Part shown: one piece after another, positions 11,207 to 21,319 of the stretch | How the letters are laid out: every line of letters starts with the position of its first letter | Position numbering within the stretch: the first letter of the stretch is position 1 | Assembly (NCBI GenBank): GCA_022925895.1 | Contig: JAKSYS010000018.1 | Span: 1 to 64,000, forward strand | Length of the DNA: 64,000 nt | Reading direction: 5' to 3' | Source: Fragilaria crotonensis | Lineage: Eukaryota > Bacillariophyta > Fragilariophyceae > Fragilariales > Fragilariaceae | Notes under the pieces: generated by a model | What the model was told of the DNA's origin: nothing | Seen by the model: the letters and a program-made list of their open reading frames with translations, nothing else | The model's database searches: none | Program-made: the position numbers and the translations under genes

Positions 11207-11756
11207 GTGCAAAATGCTGACGGTCGTCCAGGATGGCGCTACCTTGACGAGAACCGCCGCGTGTCTGCCTGGAGAATTTCCACTGGGAGGACACACAGGT
11301 CCCAGCAGAACCGAGTGATGTACAGGGCCATCCAGTGCCATGACGTGAAAGGTCCCATGTTGCCACCCGATTTCCTCATGGGTGACAACAAGCGGACAGT
11401 CCCTCTGGACTATCGTGCCGCCGCGTACCAACAGCTCCTTCTTCGTGCCAACAGTGCGAAGAAAGACGGCCGCCACTACGTTGATGGGTGTCACCACTAT
11501 GAGCTACCCGAGTCCTGTTGGATTGTTGATCCGGCAACGACTCACTTTGTTGACATCGTTGTTGGGATCGACACAACGGTGGGTGGGACACGTGATCGTA
11601 CGTGATCGTGAGTCCGTTGTGATGATACGCAACCTAACGAAGATCGATGTGAACGCTGACCACTGCGAATTGCTTGAGAGGCTCACGGGGCAGTGTTCTG
11701 AGTTTCGGAAGTCGGAAGTGAAGGGGACTGGCCTCAAGATAGGGTCTGCCATATAG
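11207..11756 (+). pseudogene. Fragment related to the 13438 gene
   Basis: Partial, diverged copy of the middle of the 13438-15831 protein. Shared landmarks are VSAWRIS, CHDVKGPMLPPDF (versus CADHEGPRMPPDL), GRHY..GC, SCWIVDP..THFVDIVV and, after a frame change near 11590, RESVVMIRNL (versus RKSVIMVRSI). No N-terminal part or C-terminal His-X-Asp region is present, so it looks like a remnant. The function of the family is unknown to me. Confidence 0.6.
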
Positions 11757-11806
11757 CTTTCTCTGATTTGCTTGTGACATTGCAACCTGCCTTCTGCCAT
11801 ATAGCT
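11747..11806 (+). repeat. TGCCATATAGCT motif, two copies
   Basis: TGCCATATAGCT occurs at 11747-11758 and 11795-11806, 48 bases apart, just upstream of the ATG at 11862. It differs mainly at one central base from the 12-nt loops at 13249, 13340 and 13395. The second copy can form a short CCTT/AAGG stem; the first has no clear stem. Confidence 0.55.
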
Positions 11807-11861
11807 CAAGGTGAGGATTGTGACACTTTGTTGTGCTTTTGCTCGTTGATAGTTGTTGACA

Positions 11862-12825
11862 ATGGAGTCGGAAAGTACTGCCACTGGGGGTGGATCAAGA
11901 GTGACAAGGGCCGGACGATTGGCATTGCCGGCAGGACAAGGTCGCGGTGTTGGACTACAACGTCAGAATCGTCTTGCTGGCTGGTCGAGGTGGAGCAGCG
12001 CCAAGAGCTGCACGACTGCCAGCGGCAGCGAATCCTATTGCTCCCTCTGATACTGCAGGCAGAGCAGAGGCTCATGCACGAGGGAGGAGTCATGGTCTTG
12101 ATGCGATGCGTTCGCCCCGTGGTGAAAGAAGGCGGTGCAGGCATCCCGACGAGTCACCCAACACAAGAGCACGTACAGCGGCGGCACGAGCCGCAGGAGA
12201 AAATGAGAGGCATCGTTTTGAGTCGCCAAACACTAGGGCGCAAACAGCAGCGGGTAGAGGAGGTCGTTGTGCTGGTGGAATGTCCACTGGCCAATTGGCT
12301 TCTGCTTCGCAGCAGCGCGGGCCCATTACGGGCGCTAACCTTAACAGGACAACAGGACCAGCAGGAGTTGTGGGACGTGGAGGAAACGTTGAGTCGCCAA
12401 ACTCTAGAGCACGTGCGGAGCAAGTTTACGTCCTTTCGTCGTCTCGTCTTCCACGAGTTCTGGATTATCATTGATCAAGTCATTACATGAATTGAAGTAC
12501 TCATAGGTGCCAAGGCTTCCAATGTGAGATGCATTCGTGGAAATTACCTCCTGGGGAGGGACAGATCGCTGCAATATACAGTCCAACAGCAACGTGCTTA
12601 ACCAAGCATTTGTTGACAGCGCAGAAGTGTCCTCACTACTGGGTGAGATCCATCCAGAAAAGCGAGGATCTCCCGGAAAGTGTGCCTCCTTCATGGTTTA
12701 TTTGTGGTGATCGCAACACAACTCCCAAGACAACGTCAAGAAACGAAGACGACCAACGACGGCTCCAGAATTCGATCTACGGTAGTAAAAGTGGTACTCC
12801 TACTCATCCGTATTATGTGTAAGTT
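11862..12825 (+). pseudogene. Hypothetical Arg/Gly-rich protein, frames broken
   Basis: ATG at 11862 starts MESESTATGGGS and a basic Gly-rich stretch. After one frame change near 11970 the reading continues with Ala/Arg-rich sequence containing three related motifs, ESPNTRARTA, ESPNTRAQTA and ESPNSRARAE, in a low-complexity RG context. A further change near 12460 would be needed to reach a Ser/Leu-rich stretch and FVDSAEVSSLLGEIHPEK (about 12610), which looks like a coding tail. Composition suggests a nucleic-acid-binding or disordered protein; that is inference. It sits between the two related genes at 11207 and 13438. Confidence 0.4.
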
Positions 12826-13240
12826 AAACGCTTAAGTGTTTGGCATTTTCTTTCATTGCAAAACGTGCCTGCGTTTTGCTATCCAAAGAGAACAAAAATT
12901 ACTGCAGTTGTTGGAGGGATTGGTGTGTCATATATTATCATTCCAGTACACACTAATTTTCATGACTAGAGAGAAACATCAAAATTTTGTTATCCTTCGC
13001 GCGCTGGTACTCTAAGTAGTAGTTTATGATTCAAATCCAAGCGAAATTCAACGTAGAAGATGTACTGGGCGAAGAATTTTGCGCGGACTTTCACAGCCAA
13101 CACATTTCACTGCGGCGTCACTTCCCCACTTTAGATTACTTCTTCCTGTCTTCTTGTTGTAAACTCATTCCGGACAATCTTCGATTCAGCACATCTCAAG
13201 GTAACGTCCCGTCACGTCGTCACTACTAAGAGCGCATCAT
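12826..13240. other. Intergenic upstream of the hairpin array
   Basis: No convincing gene. A short open stretch at 13026-13229 has no recognisable motif. Confidence 0.4.
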
Positions 13241-13420
13241 CATTTCCCTGCCATCTAGCCGGGAATGGTTGTTGCGTTGAGTAGAACGAGGTGTTCTTGA
13301 CGTAGGGTTACAGCCGTTGTCACCGAAACAAATTCCGTCTGCCATCTAGCCGACAGAGTTTGTTTCACTGTCAACAACTATACAGTACTCTCCCTGCCAT
13401 CTAGCCGGAAGTGTACAGTA
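13241..13420 (+). repeat. Three stem-loops with identical 12-nt loop TGCCATCTAGCC
   Basis: The loop occurs at 13249-13260, 13340-13351 and 13395-13406. Flanks pair in each case with different sequences: CATTTCCC with GGGAATG (7 pairs, one bulge); AAACAAATTCCGTC with GACAGAGTTTGTTT (12 Watson-Crick pairs, one wobble, one mismatch); TACAGTACTCTCCC with GGAAGTGTACAGTA (11 of 14). A constant loop on changing stems implies selection on structure or a repeatedly inserted hairpin unit. The array ends 18 bases before the ATG at 13438, so it lies in its promoter or 5' UTR. Confidence 0.75.
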
Positions 13421-13437
13421 TTGGCAAACCACCAGCC

Positions 13438-15831
13438 ATGTCGGACTTGATACCGAATGAAGACAACGATACGTTGAAGGCGCGATGTCGGACGTCCATT
13501 TGTCGGTCAACTGTGCTCAACTTTGGAAAGGAAAATCCACGTGTAGTAGTGGTGGATCCTTCGAGAAAACGGTTAAGTAACAAGATGCCGAAGAAACGCA
13601 AGCAGAGGAATTACTTTCCTTCCAGTCCAAAGGTGTTGGCGCTTCTACTAAAGTGCTTCCCCATGAACGGCGGTAATTTCAGTGAAGGTGGGGATTTCGC
13701 GACTGCGTTTCGCGATGCGGTGAAGACAGGGACAATGAAGGGAGAGGTCGAGGTATGCGGGACACCCTTGCGATGGATTGCGTATGCGCTTGCTTGCTCG
13801 TTCGGTCTCAACAATGATTCCGATCGTAGTACTGCCATCACGCAATTGCGGTCTGTTGATGACATTTTCATGAAGCACGGATCATCATCGGAATTCCTCT
13901 CGGAATTCATCCTCATGGATGTCATCTGCAATCGGAAGATTACTCCGACAGCTGCCGCGGCGTTGGGTATAAGTGGCTCTGGTACCTTGGGTGACGACGA
14001 CGTCGTTCTGGCACCTGCGTCTGAAGAAGAAGACCTGGATGACATCAATGACTTCAAGTACAGGACTCTCCTTGCATTCCTCCCAGGGCGGGTGTATTTT
14101 ACGCCGTAAGGGACTGGCGCAGAAAGTCAGAAGGTGTTGATGGCTCCAGGATAGCCATGGACATAAGTTGGTTTCGTCTAAAGACGGGCATGGAGCACTC
14201 TCCACAGTTGGACTTGCAATTTGGGGAGGATGGGTACGTTAAAGATTTGCCAGCGTTACAAGTGCGGGGTCGCCACCATCTACTTTTGTGTCTGCGTGGA
14301 GAGTTTCGTACCATCCCGCCGCAATAAATTTTCCGCGTGAAGTGTTCACGTCAACACAGTGCGCGGATCACGAAGGCCCAAGGATGCCACCGGATCTTAT
14401 CTCTGGCCATGATGTGGGTGTGTGGCCAGTTCCTGACCGAGCTCAAGAATACAACCGCCGCCTTGTCAACTCTAATTCCACGAGGGTGGGTGGTCGTCAT
14501 TACGCTCCTGGATGCTTGCATCTTAACATCCCGGATACTTGCTGGATTGTTGATCCTGAGGAACGCCCATTCGTTGACATCATAGTTGACATTGAGCCGC
14601 CAGTGTCAAGCATGATTGGGAGGAAGTCCGTCATCATGGTCCGAAGCATTCTTGATGCGTCACTCAAGTCGCGGTATTGTCATCTAAAGCAACAATATGA
14701 CGTTGTCGGTTGCCTAGATGCAATTGTGGAACACAACTCGCTTCTGCGTCGGCATGTACCTGTTGGAACGGCGAGACAGAACAAAGGAGATGTTGGGACA
14801 ATGCATGCCATCGGGACACGAGTGCTCCTTGACGGATCGGGTACTGTTGGGTACGCCGCTAACTATAAGGTGCCGCAAACAGTACTGAAAAGGTTTATAG
14901 CGGCGTTCGCAACCGTCGGTATGTGCTGTTTTCCCGATGTGCTATCTGTTGTTCAACACATGGAAGCCGATTCATCTCTTCCACCCATTGCTCCGATGGG
15001 TGAGAATGACTGCAATGGAATCCGGGTGGGTTACACGATTGATATGAGCGTTGACCTAGGAAACGCGTCGCATTTCGACGTAAACGACGCGTCGCAGGGA
15101 TTTAGTGTGTGGACAGAGGAAATGCCCGGTTGTGCATCAAACTGGTACTTGATCTTCCCAATTTGCACGGAAGGAGGCCATGCGGAACGGAGTACAATGG
15201 CATTGCCGTCAAGCTTTATCATGGGACAGCCATAAGTTGGGACGGACGTGCTGTGAGACATTGCACGTCGGTGTCTCGACCGGATGGGCCAGGTACAGCA
15301 CCAGTACGCTCGGGTTGTTGGAATGGCAACAATCACTTATATGGCACCTTCACGGCAGCCAAGGAAAAAATTGTGGCAGCAGGTCGATGTCGTGCTTCTG
15401 GAAATAGTGCGGCAGCAGATGTTGTCACGAATGTGGCACATTCAAATGCAAGGCGCCCGAAGAGACTATTCCACGAGGTGAATGAGAAGGACGACGAAAT
15501 AAAGAAGATCACCACTGGATCCCATGACCGTAATGACAGCGATGACGAGGCAGAAACATACATTCGTCGTTGTATTCGGCATGGTTGTCGTTACAACGAT
15601 GACGTAGACGTTATGATGGGTACTGCGAGAGGGATGCAGGAGGAGGAAGGGACGGCACGTCAATTCCAGTCTGACCTGGAAATGACGAGTGACGAAGACT
15701 GTCCTAGAGTGCAGGCACGGAGGAGGCAGGCAATGCGTAATCGTTTGTTGGGTCTGGATTTGTACAGACCTGACGGCGATGAAGAATGCTGTTCAAAAGA
15801 TACTGATGACGAGGATGAAGAAGACGATTGA
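13438..15831 (+). CDS. Unrecognised ~798-residue protein, possible 2OG-Fe(II) oxygenase-like region; three one-base breaks
   Basis: ATG at 13438 opens a frame to 14109. The coding signal continues without a gap in a second frame (14091-14287: GVFYAVRDW, MDISWFRL), a third (14288-15155: VSAWRVS..GPRMPPDL..CWIVDP) and a fourth (15156-15831: NLHGRRPCG to an acidic tail ending DDEDEEDD). Each switch needs one extra base, at GGGCGGG (about 14088), TTTT (about 14285) and CCC (about 15158), so I read it as one gene with three single-base losses. Near the end, SHFDVND and, about 63 residues later, WDGRAVRHCTS are spaced like the His-X-Asp...His iron ligands of the 2-oxoglutarate dioxygenase fold. Similar hypothetical proteins occur in other diatoms as I recall. 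A basic patch (KMPKKRKQR, near residue 50) could be a nuclear signal. The enzyme idea is inference; the family name is unknown to me. Confidence 0.55.
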
Positions 15832-16739
15832 TGTTGATGTTAATGATAACTAACTTGCAGGGCAACTGCTAAGTATAACGGTAGCAACGTGAGTATAAAG
15901 GAAAAGTAGTGGACACATTTGTAAGGCAATGTCATGTTGCCTTTCATGGACTTTGCTACCTCAGTAGGTTGGTCGTCGTACGAGTTGTTTGTGGTACTGT
16001 ACTGTGAGGCAGATCTTGTATGGGTATACTGTTGATGTCAGATTTGGTGGAGCCGTCGACCGTATAGATGAAGATGAAGTTGCTCTTTTGAAAGAAAAGA
16101 GCACAACAAAGAATTATGACCGCACTTAAACCATGATATTTGATAAACGAACGACACATGTGAAGTGCGTGATGAAGATGTTCGTTGTGTATGTATGACA
16201 TGGTGGAGCGATGAGTGTGGTCCATCTTGGATGAATGTTACGAGACGGTGTACCATGATGTCCGTGGAGGTCGAGCATGGCAGGCGACAAAAGCGTGATA
16301 TAGTAAAAAAGGGCAAAACAATGCGTGATATTGTAAATGTATCTTTTCAAAATGCGTGATATTGTAAAATACAATTGCAAATGTAGTATATAGTAAAATA
16401 TGAATTTGTGGATAGTAAGTCATTGTACTATATTGCAAAGTGGCAAAAAAATGCGTGATATTGTAATTTCCCCTTTAATTAAAGATTGAGCCCAGACGGA
16501 TAGACACTAGTACTTGTACCTGGTACGGTCTCTTTAGAATGGGAACACGCCATACACATATCCATACATACGTAGATATGCTAACGTTTCCAGTACTGAA
16601 CATATGTCTGCCAGTCCCGCACGGAATGCCATGGTCTTGACTTATTGCATTTTTGATTCGTGATCCAGAGGAGTGTTTGTCATATCTTTACCTTCGCATC
16701 TTGGACCTGCTTCACACCACAGTTGTCAAAACATTGTCG
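15832..16739. other. Intergenic, no gene
   Basis: No coding sequence recognised. It contains the GCGTGATATTGTAA repeat cluster (16293-16466) and, further on, the presumed promoter of the glycosyltransferase gene. Confidence 0.4.
16293..16466. repeat. GCGTGATATTGTAA motif, four copies
   Basis: Copies at 16293 (ATAG variant), 16321, 16352 and 16451, all in the same direction, with a degenerate one near 16383 (TAGTATATAGTAAAAT). They are separated by A-rich spacers and end at AATTTCCCCTTTAATTAAAG. Direct copies of one short motif packed at one side look like subterminal repeats of a DNA transposon or a regulator array; the matching other end was not found. Confidence 0.6.
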
Positions 16740-18119
16740 ATGCCGTCATCTTCATACCTTGCTGTGGTTGCGTTCGTGGCTTTTGTCGTGGCCCTCCTTT
16801 ACGTTGCGAATCTACGTCGGGCTACTGCAGCTGTGTTACGAGCGGATTTACCAAACGACGCTCTGTCAAAGATCCAGGCGGATGTACTCGGCGTTCCAGT
16901 GCAATTGGGCACTGGGGTTGTGCATACCGATGCCGGTGCCGGTGCCGGTGCCGATGCCGATGCCGATGCCGATGCCGATGCCGATGCCGATGCCGATGCC
17001 GATGCCGATGCCGACGCCGATGCCGATGCCGATGCCGATGCCGATGCCGATGCCGATGCAACAATGGCCGAAGAAGAAAGCAACCGAAGTGAACGAAGTA
17101 ACAAGATTATTGGAGATACAGTCAAACCCACAAATTCACTCTCGCATGACACCTTTCACGTGCACCTCATGCAGCCTAGTAATACAGAAGTTCTGAACAA
17201 AACCAAAATTGTTGGTGTCATCAGTGGTTCATACGCCAGTATTGCCATACGATGGTACAATCGCCTGGAAACACTGGGCTACAACAATCACTACATCATT
17301 TGCACTGACAACGAAACCTGCCATGAATTTCTGAAGTATGATAACAGTACCCGACACTACCGCACGGAAGCTAGCTACTACACGCTTCCCGAACCACCGG
17401 ACGATGCAGAAAGTCGAAATGAGAAGGAGCGAAATCGAATCTATGCCACGTTTGCACATCGATGGGTGTACGTATTGGAGCAGTTGAAACTCGGATATCA
17501 CGTTCTCCTGACGGACGTTGACAACATATTTACGTCATACTATAGCATGAACGAACTGGAAGACTCTGAATTCGATGTGTATCTGGCCCTCGAATTGAAG
17601 CACCCCATGGACGTTTTCGTCCACCAAGGATTTGTCTTTTGCGGAGGCATGGCATGGTTCCGTTCGTCGCCTCCCACCATTCGTTTCATCGAAGAAATGG
17701 TACACCGGTGCGGCGAGGCATGTGAAGACCAAGACCTACTGAATCAAATTGTGGCATATGACCTTGGCGTCCAATGGAATCGCACCGGAGAAGAGCACAC
17801 GCAAGTGACAATGGCCACGGAAGATACCAATGTGACAGAAGCTCATTTTGAACGGTTAGTCGGGCTGGTGATCAAGGGTTTCACAGGCTACAGTGAGACG
17901 ACTGGGCTCAAGATTAAGGTTTGGGATCGCGACTTTGCTTATCGTGGCAAGGTGGATCCATCAGTATGTCCACTAGGAAACTGGGTGTCCATGCCATTTA
18001 CTATAGCCCGCTTACGATCACGGGCAAGGGCTAGGAAAGAAAGGGCATTCAATGTGTGGGATAAAAACTGCCCAAATGAATACACGAATCGAACTCGTCG
18101 TATGACTCGAATAAGTTGA
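16740..18119 (+). CDS. Type II membrane glycosyltransferase (nucleotide-diphospho-sugar transferase family)
   Basis: Predicted Golgi-type transferase of 459 residues starting at ATG 16740; the longer open frame upstream has no ATG before it. Residues 6-25 (YLAVVAFVAFVVALLYVANL) form one membrane segment. A run of about 20 Ala-Asp dipeptides (residues 63-107) follows, acting as a stem. The catalytic domain starts at KIVGVISGSYASIAIRWYNRL, with LLTDVDNIF giving the DxD metal/sugar-nucleotide motif near residue 260 and FVFCGGMAWFRSSP downstream. This matches the PF03407-type family (plant RRA/XGA-like and algal relatives), which transfers sugars from UDP-sugars. Several N-glycosylation sequons are visible. 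Donor and acceptor cannot be told from sequence. The frame is uninterrupted. Confidence 0.82.
   Translation: MPSSSYLAVVAFVAFVVALLYVANLRRATAAVLRADLPNDALSKIQADVLGVPVQLGTGVVHTDAGAGAGADADADADADADADADADADADADADADADADADADATMAEEESNRSERSNKIIGDTVKPTNSLSHDTFHVHLMQPSNTEVLNKTKIVGVISGSYASIAIRWYNRLETLGYNNHYIICTDNETCHEFLKYDNSTRHYRTEASYYTLPEPPDDAESRNEKERNRIYATFAHRWVYVLEQLKLGYHVLLTDVDNIFTSYYSMNELEDSEFDVYLALELKHPMDVFVHQGFVFCGGMAWFRSSPPTIRFIEEMVHRCGEACEDQDLLNQIVAYDLGVQWNRTGEEHTQVTMATEDTNVTEAHFERLVGLVIKGFTGYSETTGLKIKVWDRDFAYRGKVDPSVCPLGNWVSMPFTIARLRSRARARKERAFNVWDKNCPNEYTNRTRRMTRIS
16929..17059. repeat. GCCGAT hexanucleotide microsatellite in CDS
   Basis: About 20 copies of GCCGAT (first three GCCGGT), in frame and encoding Ala-Asp (first Ala-Gly) repeats in the glycosyltransferase stem. 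Period six keeps the frame whatever the copy number, so length should vary between alleles. Confidence 0.95.
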
Positions 18120-18911
18120 ATAGAGGTGAAATTCAACATTCAACTTCGGAGGAGATAAACCGAAGGTTTACTCCTTAACGCAATGAGTTCTCATCTCCTG
18201 GATCTGCACCACGAACTTGGACAAGCTGAGACGTCATTAATGTTGCGATGAGAGGTTGAGGCAGAAAGATTCGTCTCATCGCCTTATTTCATAGGCGACT
18301 GAACAATTGATACAAACTGTTGCGACCTGGAGAGAAAGAGGATCACCTTTCTGGTTGCAAATTCTTCGAAATCATTTTGTTTCGGAAAAGGTTTGTAAAC
18401 AGATCAATTTGCAGCCGACGGCAAGTTACTGAGATCGCTCGTTGGTGCATCATAATGAACTTGAAACACGATGCAATTTTTTCATAAAAGTCTCGCAGAC
18501 TGCCAACCGCTTTGGTCTGATTTGGGATGAGGCAAAGATTGATCCGTCGAGTTCGCCATAGTGTCATAAGTCGTAATCATTGTCTACTCCGTCGATTGTT
18601 GCACCTCGCCGAAGGACCCTCAACCCCCAACCAGCTCGTCCAAAAACAAGGAAACAGAGGAAATACTCTACTATGGTTGCGACGTTTTTATTGAATTAAA
18701 AAAGGTCAGAACGTAGCATTCCGGATAATTCGGCCCGTTCTATGATAGCTACTGTAGAACATTTGTCGAAATCCACTTGATTCTAACGTTGAAAGATTGA
18801 ATATATATATACGAATGTATCAATATATTTACTATACATGATGTAGATGTTTTTTCAAGAGGTCCTTTTCTCGAAGGGAGAGAAAGATCCATACAATTCC
18901 ATGTCACTTTG
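18120..18911. other. Intergenic with possible retroelement relic
   Basis: No intact gene. See the minus-strand relic at 18343-18567. The region before 18912 is AT-rich (ATATATAT near 18800). Confidence 0.35.
18343..18567 (-). pseudogene. Possible Copia RNase H end relic
   Basis: On the minus strand the sequence ends in DLFTNLFRNKMISKNLQ, resembling the ADLFTKPL.RN.F motif that closes Copia RNase H domains, preceded by RAISVTC where such elements have a GTISV-like strand. Only about 70 residues, with shifted frames. Weak but specific in order and spacing. Confidence 0.3.
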
Positions 18912-20621
18912 ATGCAACGGTGCGCACCTTCTGGAGTGTCAACCATGAAGTTGTTGTTTTGCTCTGGCACAGTCCTGCGCTCATTGCGAAGAAGACATGG
19001 GAGACATGTCGTGCACGTATCATGCTTCACTACAACTCGCGGGAGTCATCGTTTTGCCTCATCTCTGTCGTCGTCATCATCGTCGTCGGCACAACAACAG
19101 TCACAACAACAGCAGCTACAACAACAACAACAACCCGCCGCTGGAGAACGACTACGAATTGCCATTGTTGGAGGAGGGGTTGCTGGTTTATCAACAGCAT
19201 TGCATCTTGCGGACTTGGTGGAGCGAGGATTGGTGGCATCACCAATTGATGTGTTTGTCGACAAGACGGAATTGCGAGATATTGGAGTCGGGGTGTGGTC
19301 CACAGGACTGACTCCGTTTTCACAGTCCTGGACGAGACCGTCTCATCAGTCATGTTGGGATGATTGGATGCGATCCGGACAGTGGTTGGGAGAAGTTGGA
19401 TATCGATCTCCTTCGGGAGCCTGGTTGGCCAAATCGACTCTGCCCACGTCGGGCTCGTTTTTAGATTTTCCTGGCCTTTTGTTTTTGAGGGAACGAGACT
19501 TGATACAAGCATTGCAACGAGGTGTACATTGGGAGGAGTCGTTGTCGACGATTAAGTTACATTCAGGTCCAAAAGTCACAGGAATTGTGGAAGCGCTGAA
19601 CCCGTTTCAATATTCTGCTCAGCTCACATTGGATTCTGGCGAAACAACTGTGCGAGATTATCATCTCATTATTGCTGCCGAAGGGACTCATTCGAATCTG
19701 AGACAGCGATATGGGGGCCACAACGTATCACGAACTCGCCTGACTGGTACCAATGTTTTTAATTCAGATGAAGACATTCAGCAGGACACCACATGGAAGG
19801 AGATGGGGCAGACAGAAGCCAACGCTGTCGAAGATCGCAGCTATTCCGTCCTGCGAGGAAATGCCAATCTCACGAATGCGCAAGTTGGTTTGGGTGGAGT
19901 GTCCTTTCAGACCTGGGGTGAAGGCCAGTCAATGCGCTTTGCCACAGTTCCAATGTCGTCTCCCTCCGGAGAAGGACGTCGACTTGAGCAGCAAGTGTGG
20001 TTTGCGACGACATCCGATCGAATAATTACTGACGAACTCGATCCTGAAAAGCGGAAAGAAAAGCTTATGGAAGCCTTCTCTACATGGCATGACCCTATTG
20101 CAAGGTTGATGGAGGCGACTCCTGCTAATGAAATTCTTATGGAACGCGCCGTCGCACATAAACACTGCGTTGGTCCAGTCCCAAACATACATCGACTGGT
20201 GAGAGAGCTACACCGGAATGCTCCTCTATCGGCAGGTCCTGGACCTGCCATGGTTTTTGTTGGAGATTCCCTCATGACAGTCGATCCCATTTTGGCCCAA
20301 GGCTTTACAATGGCATTGGAGGGTGCTCATGCTCTTGCTGGATGTGTCGAGGCTGCCTGTCAAACAAATGCGGACCATCTTGCCTTTGATCCTTACGCCT
20401 TGCGTATCTCCTTGCAAGAGAGTCACGACGAACGCAGCAATCACCGACTCGTGTCGCTCTTGCGAGCGACGGAACTTGTGCAAACTTTGGGACAGCCCCA
20501 GGCCAGTTTGATTGGATTTTTGGCCAAGAATGTGATTCGACCCTGTATGCAGCTAATGCCCAACACCATCAAGACGCCGATTTTCAATGCGGTTCTCAAA
20601 TACTCCTTGGGTGCAAAGTAG
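18912..20621 (+). CDS. FAD-dependent monooxygenase
   Basis: Class A flavoprotein monooxygenase of about 569 residues. The start may be 18912 or the ATG at 18945 (MKLLF). The Arg- and Ser-rich N-terminus (RSLRRRHGRH..HRFASSLSSSSSS) suggests an organelle presequence and is followed by a Gln run. RIAIVGGGVAGLSTALHL (about residue 85) is the GxGxxG dinucleotide fold, and VFVGDSLMTVDPILAQGFTMALEGAHAL (about residue 450) is the GD motif that binds FAD ribityl and closes the fold. LIIAAEGTHSNLRQRYG lies at the expected DG-type position. Substrate is unknown; ubiquinone hydroxylases, zeaxanthin epoxidases and kynurenine monooxygenases share this architecture. This is the only intact copy: pieces of it recur at 21320, 24601, 25635 and 43835. 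Confidence 0.85.
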   Translation: MQRCAPSGVSTMKLLFCSGTVLRSLRRRHGRHVVHVSCFTTTRGSHRFASSLSSSSSSSAQQQSQQQQLQQQQQPAAGERLRIAIVGGGVAGLSTALHLADLVERGLVASPIDVFVDKTELRDIGVGVWSTGLTPFSQSWTRPSHQSCWDDWMRSGQWLGEVGYRSPSGAWLAKSTLPTSGSFLDFPGLLFLRERDLIQALQRGVHWEESLSTIKLHSGPKVTGIVEALNPFQYSAQLTLDSGETTVRDYHLIIAAEGTHSNLRQRYGGHNVSRTRLTGTNVFNSDEDIQQDTTWKEMGQTEANAVEDRSYSVLRGNANLTNAQVGLGGVSFQTWGEGQSMRFATVPMSSPSGEGRRLEQQVWFATTSDRIITDELDPEKRKEKLMEAFSTWHDPIARLMEATPANEILMERAVAHKHCVGPVPNIHRLVRELHRNAPLSAGPGPAMVFVGDSLMTVDPILAQGFTMALEGAHALAGCVEAACQTNADHLAFDPYALRISLQESHDERSNHRLVSLLRATELVQTLGQPQASLIGFLAKNVIRPCMQLMPNTIKTPIFNAVLKYSLGAK

Positions 20622-21319
20622 TAGTAATGCGGATGGGAGTCGGCGGCGACGAATTTAATTTTCGTGAAATGTGTTGTCCTGGCTTGCATATGTCTGTTGA
20701 CCAAGGTAACTTCCACCCGCGGCTGCCATGTTTTCCACTTGTATGCTATCGACAAGGCTTATGGAAAGGTCCGTGACTTTGATCGTTGTCGAAACAAAGC
20801 AAGATTAAAAACCGTAGAGGGTGGAAACTTATTACGTTGCTGGTTTGAAAAAATCGTGAATTGAATTAGGTGTAAAATGAAGTAAAGTCTTGAAATGAAT
20901 GAAATAGAGAGCTGTGGAAATGGTATGGAAGTAGTGTTGACCCCGTAGCTTTCGGTATGTACATGTTGGCTCGGCAATGGACTGCTGTGATGACGTTTGA
21001 ATGAATTTGGCCAAGTCGACGCTCTCGGACAAATGCAATCATAAATGTAGCCAAGTCAGGAGTATCATACCGACGTCCAGAATTGAGATGATTTGGTGTA
21101 GATCCGATTTCTGTTTAGTTGTCAAGGCGGACCTCATAGTAAACTTGATTCCCAGATTTGCATTCGGCGCAGTTTGCATTTTGCAGATATCGATCAATGA
21201 AGGATTGAATGTTTCGAGTGAGTGCCGGTGGAACCAAGGTAAGTGCAACTGTCGTTACGCACTGGCTGTGGCACGAAACGACACAACAGTAACAGTGCCC
21301 AGTGCCAGTACACACTATC
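20622..21319. other. MO 3' flank and intergenic
   Basis: The first 60 bases (GGAGTCGGCGGCGACGAATT..) are duplicated at 25174 and 43377. No gene seen in the remainder. Confidence 0.5.

Noticed and set aside
12404-12694. Minus-strand ORF
   Set aside because: No motif, and the plus strand carries the better coding signal.
16799-17152. Ala/Ser-rich and Arg/His-rich open frames over the GCCGAT array
   Set aside because: Alternative frames of the hexanucleotide repeat inside the glycosyltransferase gene.
18909-18911. TTG start for the monooxygenase
   Set aside because: Eukaryotic gene; ATG at 18912 follows directly and ATG 18945 is also available.
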